A stretch of DNA of 22,718 bases from a virus. The stretch's first letter is position 1; each line of letters opens with the position of its first letter. Under the pieces are notes generated by a model. The model was not told the origin of the DNA and ran no database searches. It saw only the letters and a program-made list of their open reading frames with translations. Positions 18,930 to 22,718 of the stretch are shown piece by piece. The position numbers were made by a program, and so were the translations under genes. The stretch lies in the IMG/VR virus record IMGVR_UViG_3300014962_000025, positions 13,124 to 35,841 of that record. The stretch is one strand, 5' to 3'.

Positions 18930-20465
18930 TTAGCTTTGCCGATGCGTCCTATCCCATCTGGCCATCGGCTCACGTAGAGCACACAAGAGAGCGTCGTGGG
19001 CGTGGTCATCTCCCTTCTTAACCTTGCCCTCGTCGTCTTGTTCGAGGCTAAGTAGTTGCCGCTTTAAGTTCTCGCAGCTCTCAGCTATCGCCAGAGTGCC
19101 GTAACCCTCTGCTTCTTTGGTTCTGCTCAGTAGATGGCGCAGGAAGCCAACTAGCGGCCGCTTGCTCTTAGAGAAGACAACTGCATGCGTTCTCAGCCTT
19201 GGAGCCAATCGGCCAACGGTTGGGGCGATGACATTGCGATCGGCGCTATCGAAGAAGATCGTCTCTAACTGGCCGCAGCTATCAGCTAGCTCAATAGCCG
19301 AGAGGATGAACTGATCGGGGTCTGGACTAGGTCCTTCGGCTACATACTCGCCGACGACTTGAAGGTTGAAGCGCTTATCGATCTTGATTACTACCGCTGA
19401 GGGGATGCCGCCGTAGTCGATACCGAGGAAGACTTCGCCGCGCTTATCGTCTGTCTCTCTACCTAGGGCAGCCATTACGCCATCTCGGTCATAAGCCTTG
19501 CCTTCTGCGTCTCCGTCTAGTGCTTCTCCTGGTGTAGCTGGATACTCGCGCTTGAACTTTGCCTCACCCATAGCGAGAAGAGTTCGCTTTGCCCATTCAT
19601 CCGACCAGTCCGGGTGCATCGTTCGGTCGATAAAGAAGCTTGTCCAGGGCAGCTCACCAGATGCTGCGCTATCCCAGAGCTCGGCGAACTTGCGGCCCTT
19701 TACTCCTCGACCATTACCAGTAGAGACAAGAATTAGCTGGCCGTGATCAGCCGCCGGTAAGACAGCCGAGATTGTTTCGTCTGGATCTGCTGATCCTTCA
19801 AAGACAGCAGCCTCATCAACGATCGCTAATGAAGCGGTCTCGCCTCGTCCACCAGCAGTAGGGGGAAAGGAAGCGATCGACGCTCCTCGGGCAAACTCCA
19901 ACTCTTCGGTCGAGTCCTGGCAGGGTAAGCCGGTGACTGAGTTAGTGAACTTCTCGCCAGCTTCTGGCCTTAGATAGCTAGGAAGGTGGCCAATCTGCTT
20001 GCGGCACTCTTTTAACACCCGCTTAGCCGATCGGGCTTCTTTGGAGATGATAAGAACGCGGCCGCTCTTACTTTCTTCGTTTAGTCCTGCCATCCAGACG
20101 GCATAAGCAGAGATAAGAAGCGAGACGCCCACCTGACGCCTTTTAAGGACTATTAGAGGCTCTCCGGTGCCCATAACGGCCCCTAGCTCCATCTGCCAGT
20201 CCCAAGGCGTTAGAGGCGCTCTACCGGTTCCCTCACCAGGGCTATGCGAGACATAGGAAGATAAGAAGAGCTCCCAGTCTTTGCCGACTCTTCTTCTTTC
20301 AATCTCTTCAAACTTCTCGCGAAGCTCTTGATCAGAGGCAAGAGCAATAACCGCATCATCTGGCAGTAAATTAATCCGTGCAGGCATATAGCCCGCTGGT
20401 AGCGACCAGATAGCGCGCAGCTGATGTTCAGCTACTTTCCTTCTTAGTTCTTTCTTACTTGCCAC
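18930..20465 (-). CDS. terL: terminase large subunit
   Basis: A 511-aa packaging motor. The ATPase domain has a variant Walker A KRRQVGVS (108-115), Walker B LAIVDEA (213-219) and coupling motif STGNG (248-252). The RNase-H-like nuclease domain has Asp350 (GIDYGG), Asp406 (FFDSAD) and Asp491 in GDDHAHDALL. All catalytic positions are present. It starts with GTG 20465, 3 nt after the preceding ORF. It binds the portal and cuts concatemers with the small subunit. The end overlaps no gene; the methyltransferase repeat element follows directly. Confidence 0.97.
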   Translation of the reverse strand: MASKKELRRKVAEHQLRAIWSLPAGYMPARINLLPDDAVIALASDQELREKFEEIERRRVGKDWELFLSSYVSHSPGEGTGRAPLTPWDWQMELGAVMGTGEPLIVLKRRQVGVSLLISAYAVWMAGLNEESKSGRVLIISKEARSAKRVLKECRKQIGHLPSYLRPEAGEKFTNSVTGLPCQDSTEELEFARGASIASFPPTAGGRGETASLAIVDEAAVFEGSADPDETISAVLPAADHGQLILVSTGNGRGVKGRKFAELWDSAASGELPWTSFFIDRTMHPDWSDEWAKRTLLAMGEAKFKREYPATPGEALDGDAEGKAYDRDGVMAALGRETDDKRGEVFLGIDYGGIPSAVVIKIDKRFNLQVVGEYVAEGPSPDPDQFILSAIELADSCGQLETIFFDSADRNVIAPTVGRLAPRLRTHAVVFSKSKRPLVGFLRHLLSRTKEAEGYGTLAIAESCENLKRQLLSLEQDDEGKVKKGDDHAHDALLCALREPMARWDRTHRQS

Positions 20466-20468
20466 CCG

Positions 20469-20768
20469 TTAAGGGTGCCTGATGACTCGCTTTACTGCAC
20501 GTCTTTCAACTGGCCAGCCCTTAATGATTTCGATAGGAACCTGTGGTTTATCCTCGGTAGGAATAAGAACGGTGTAAGCCTCTCCGCCTGGTGTAGAGAT
20601 CAGAACCTCGTTCCTAGTCAGGTCAATTCGCCAGATCTCAATCGTCTGTGTCTGGATGCGCACCTTCAAATAGGCGCGAACCATCAGCTCCAAATGCTCG
20701 ATGTCTTTGTAGCCAGTAGTCGGCAGAATCAATGGCGGAGCCCAGGGGACTAACTGACGATCCTCCAT
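20469..20768 (-). CDS. 99-aa protein between terminase subunits
   Basis: A 99-aa protein starting MEDRQLVPWAPPLILPTTGY. Its ATG overlaps the small terminase stop (ATGA) and its stop lies 3 nt before the large subunit, so the three genes form a coupled unit. It has a helix (DIEHLELMVRAYLKVRI) and a beta-rich middle (TIEIWRIDLTRNEVLIST). No known family recognised. Its tight position suggests a packaging accessory factor, an inference. Confidence 0.75.
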   Translation of the reverse strand: MEDRQLVPWAPPLILPTTGYKDIEHLELMVRAYLKVRIQTQTIEIWRIDLTRNEVLISTPGGEAYTVLIPTEDKPQVPIEIIKGWPVERRAVKRVIRHP

Positions 20769-21211
20769 CAGTCATCTCCGATGCCGTGTTTCGATAGATA
20801 GGCAAGAAGCTCATCATCAGTTAGCTCGCTGACTGGCTTTTCTTCTTTGTGCTCGACAGAAGCTTCAATCTTCTGTGTTCTGCCGTAGCGCTCGCCGGCA
20901 GTGCGTTCGAGATACCAGGCAGCTGCTTGCCAGGTTCCATCCATCGCCGCCTTGTTGATAATCGCTACTGCTCTGGCCTCAGCTTCGGCTCTCGCCTTTT
21001 CTATTGCCTCTAAGAACTCGATACAGCTCTTCTCGCGAGCGTTTAGTTTTCCCTTCTTCTGCTGAGCTGCTCGCCCTTCTGCCATCCAGTTGTAGAAGGT
21101 GGCCGGGCTTATCCCTGACGCCTTTGCTGCCGTCTCTGAATAGTTGCCGGCTCTGATTAGATCAATGATCTTTTTTGTGCGCTCTTGATCTAACTTTGTT
21201 GGCCTTGCCAT
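20768..21211 (-). CDS. terS: terminase small subunit
   Basis: A 147-aa DNA-recognition subunit. The N-terminal HTH is YSETAAKASGISPATFYNWM (about residues 24-43), the standard small-terminase pattern. Next comes a coiled-coil oligomerization region rich in Ala/Glu/Arg (about 63-90), then 'GTWQAAAWYLERTAGERYGR', which is typical of this family, and an acidic tail (ELTDDELLAYLSKHGIGDD) that likely contacts the large subunit. ATG 21211 is preceded by CACTATTGGCCT and no Shine-Dalgarno. It lies directly downstream of the LamG gene and upstream of the 99-aa ORF. Confidence 0.9.
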   Translation of the reverse strand: MARPTKLDQERTKKIIDLIRAGNYSETAAKASGISPATFYNWMAEGRAAQQKKGKLNAREKSCIEFLEAIEKARAEAEARAVAIINKAAMDGTWQAAAWYLERTAGERYGRTQKIEASVEHKEEKPVSELTDDELLAYLSKHGIGDD

Positions 21212-21255
21212 AGGCCAATAGTGCGCTGAAAGTCCCTATCTGACAGCGATTTATC
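21212..21255 (-). promoter_or_regulatory. gap upstream of small terminase with start motif
   Basis: A 44-bp gap. AGCGCACTATTGGCCT directly precedes the ATG. AGCGCACTAT recurs before the start at 311, and TTGGCCTATGGC recurs at the tape measure start (3196). No terminator is seen after the LamG gene. Confidence 0.35.
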
Positions 21256-22305
21256 TTATGGAGCAGCCTGATAGTGCTTCATGATGCGGTCTTCTGAAAG
21301 CTGGCGTGAATAGAAGGCGAGCTGATCGATGTCGATATTTGCTGTGTCTGATCCTGTTGGCTTCTTGCTCCAAACAGAAAGATCACCCACGGAACCTGGG
21401 TAGTGCCGTGTAAATGCTTGCCCCAAATAGAACTGACCGGCACTTGCAGCCGATGTAGCAAGTCCATCTGTAAAAGCCCCATTGACACGCTCACAGTGAA
21501 GGACACCATCGCAATACATCCTCTGTGTGCCGCCATTAGAGGCGCTTGATGATCCAGTGTTAGTGATTGCGATGTGATGCCAGTTGAGCGGGTCAATGGT
21601 CCAGGTGCCGGATGAGTAGGCACTGACAAAGAGCGAGCCGAATTGATCGTAGTTAAAGCGGAAACCAGGGGAACCGCCGCCGATCGTGTCAAACCAGCCA
21701 AGCCCCCATTTAAAGCTGCTTGATGAATTGTTGCCTTGCAGCCAATACCAACTTTCAGCTGATAAGCCGCGAGTAAGTCGAAGGTCATACTTGACCCAGC
21801 ACTCAACTGTCCAAGGCTCCCGCGTAGGAAGGCTTACGGGGTAAGCAGCTGAGTCAGGCAGTAGCGCCTCCCAATAGGTGCCGTTGCTCAGTGCTTGATT
21901 AGTGCTTGAAGTGATAGCTCGATACCAGACGTTATTAGCGTCATAAACACAGTCGTTAGCGACGTAGTTAGTTCCGCTGTTATATGACCCTCTGTCTACC
22001 CATCCGGCGCTAGTCGGGATTGTTGCTGTTGTTATTGGCGTTGATGAAGTTGTCTTAGGAATCTTCAGTGCTTTTGTCGATGCTTCGTCGTTAGTCAGTG
22101 GGCCTGTATTCAAGGTGACCGGCGGAGACGCATAAACACCATCAACTGAAGCGCCTTTGCTACCAGCATTTGGCATCGATGTCGTGCTTTGAAACTTGAA
22201 CCAGACATCGGGGTTATCGGCCGACACCTGAGCCATGTAGTCAGTAAGGCTTGCCGTGTAAGGCTCTGATATGACTGTGATCCAACCAGGCTTCATCTCA
22301 ATCAC
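21256..22305 (-). CDS. LamG-domain virion protein with inserted carbohydrate-binding module
   Basis: A 349-aa protein (GTG 22305; ATG 22296 in the same frame is also possible). Residues 28-83 carry the first LamG-like strands (VWFKFQSTTSMPNAG, then ASTKALKIPK). Residues 102-149 form a CBM5/12-like module (W102, SYNSGTNYVANDCVYD, VWYRA, TYWEAL). From 164 the LamG fold resumes (PWTVECWVKYDL) and runs to the end, with 'WHHIAITNT' and 'QRMYCDGVLHCERV' strands. Thus a sugar-binding module is inserted in a concanavalin-like sandwich. It is probably a tail fibre or capsid/tail surface protein that binds host glycans. It overlaps the upstream gene by 4 bp (GTGA). Confidence 0.85.
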   Translation of the reverse strand: MIEMKPGWITVISEPYTASLTDYMAQVSADNPDVWFKFQSTTSMPNAGSKGASVDGVYASPPVTLNTGPLTNDEASTKALKIPKTTSSTPITTATIPTSAGWVDRGSYNSGTNYVANDCVYDANNVWYRAITSSTNQALSNGTYWEALLPDSAAYPVSLPTREPWTVECWVKYDLRLTRGLSAESWYWLQGNNSSSSFKWGLGWFDTIGGGSPGFRFNYDQFGSLFVSAYSSGTWTIDPLNWHHIAITNTGSSSASNGGTQRMYCDGVLHCERVNGAFTDGLATSAASAGQFYLGQAFTRHYPGSVGDLSVWSKKPTGSDTANIDIDQLAFYSRQLSEDRIMKHYQAAP

Positions 22306-22718
22306 CTCACCGAGTAGCCGACATAAACTCGGCCACTCGGATTACTGATTGAGACCTCGTAGACATCGCCAGCTGCCAAAGTCACGGGCAAAGTGGCGGA
22401 TGATCCGTTTTTCTTACGCCAGTCAACGGTGTAGGAGTCAGCCGGCTTGATCTGCTCGTCGTAGATAGTCATCGCCTGAGTAGCAACGAATCCCAGAACG
22501 CGAGTGGTCTCATAAGGTCCAAGGACTAAACCGCTAGCGGCTCTCTCAACCAGGACCTGCCAATAAGCCGAGTTAGCGCCGCTATCGGGGTCTTTGTTGG
22601 TATTTGGCGATTGGATGCATATGTAAGCCTTGCCCGATCCACCTGATGCCACGTCGCGGTGAACGGCATCATTGACCGAGTAGGCAGTGGCACTTGACCA
22701 GTTGCCCTTCCAGGTGAT
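22302..22718 (-). CDS. tail/fibre protein C-terminus with carbohydrate-binding module, 5' end beyond window
   Basis: The frame is open to the right edge, so only the last 138 residues are seen. They begin ITWKGNWSSATAYSVNDAVH and continue 'GKAYICIQSPNTNKDP' and 'SAYWQVL', a clear CBM5/12-type module (about visible residues 3-53). It is followed by a beta-rich C-terminal part (DSYTVDWRKKNGSSATLPVTL). A GTG inside the frame at 22652 is not the true start because it would split the module. Together with the next gene it forms a surface or fibre pair with sugar-binding modules, consistent with adsorption. Confidence 0.85.
   Translation of the reverse strand: MTWKGNWSSATAYSVNDAVHRDVASGGSGKAYICIQSPNTNKDPDSGANSAYWQVLVERAASGLVLGPYETTRVLGFVATQAMTIYDEQIKPADSYTVDWRKKNGSSATLPVTLAAGDVYEVSISNPSGRVYVGYSVR

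Noticed and set aside
22302-22652. Independent 116-aa gene starting at GTG 22652
   Set aside because: The reading frame continues to the window edge and the carbohydrate-binding module starts upstream of this GTG, so the gene is truncated by the window.
1-22718. CRISPR arrays, insertion sequences, integrase or attachment sites
   Set aside because: No regularly spaced repeats, transposase or recombinase motifs, or tRNA-like attachment sequence were seen on either strand.

Overview
The window is the structural and packaging half of a tailed dsDNA phage (or prophage) with a long non-contractile tail. It shows terminase, portal, ClpP-type head protease, scaffold, HK97-fold capsid, connectors, tail tube, a frameshifted pair of tail chaperones and a long tape measure, with no sheath gene. 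Nearly everything reads on the minus strand, so the transcriptional order runs from high to low coordinates. G+C is near 50 percent by eye. The HTH protein at 12442-12798 resembles HTH proteins I associate with actinobacteria, and several genes start without a Shine-Dalgarno sequence. An actinobacterial host is therefore my tentative guess, with low confidence.

Layout in transcription order: a 5'-truncated carbohydrate-binding tail/fibre protein and a LamG protein with a nested carbohydrate-binding module (22718-21256); small terminase, a 99-aa ORF and large terminase (21211-18930); a ParB/N-type DNA methyltransferase (18890-17673); a two-gene plus-strand island encoding an XRE regulator and an AT-hook/winged-helix protein (17025-17680); a PD-(D/E)XK nuclease and the portal (16847-15011); small ORFs (15018-14525); a terminator; a 5-methylcytosine methyltransferase (14397-13318); and a 155-bp regulatory gap. 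An accessory operon follows (13163-10755): an unknown protein, an HTH protein, a 48-aa zinc-ribbon microprotein, and three tandem paralogues sharing an N-terminal LLYGxRxxGxGP tag. Then come the head protease, an acidic protein, the scaffold, the capsid gene flanked by terminators, head-tail joining genes, tail tube, chaperones, tape measure and the start of a distal-tail-like gene at the left edge.

The most unusual points are these. (1) The three-member LLYG-tag family keeps its tag at protein level while almost every codon differs. (2) Several families of short, partly palindromic repeats sit directly on start codons, resembling the start-associated sequences of cluster K mycobacteriophages. 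One family places its start codon in exact register before both methyltransferase units and the tail chaperone. (3) A clear -1 frameshift cassette (G GGA AAC plus a stem 6 nt downstream) lies in the tail chaperone gene. (4) A carbohydrate-binding module is inserted inside a LamG fold. (5) A 12-bp perfect inverted repeat lies in the scaffold leader. No tRNA, CRISPR array, insertion sequence, integrase or lysis cassette was found in this window.
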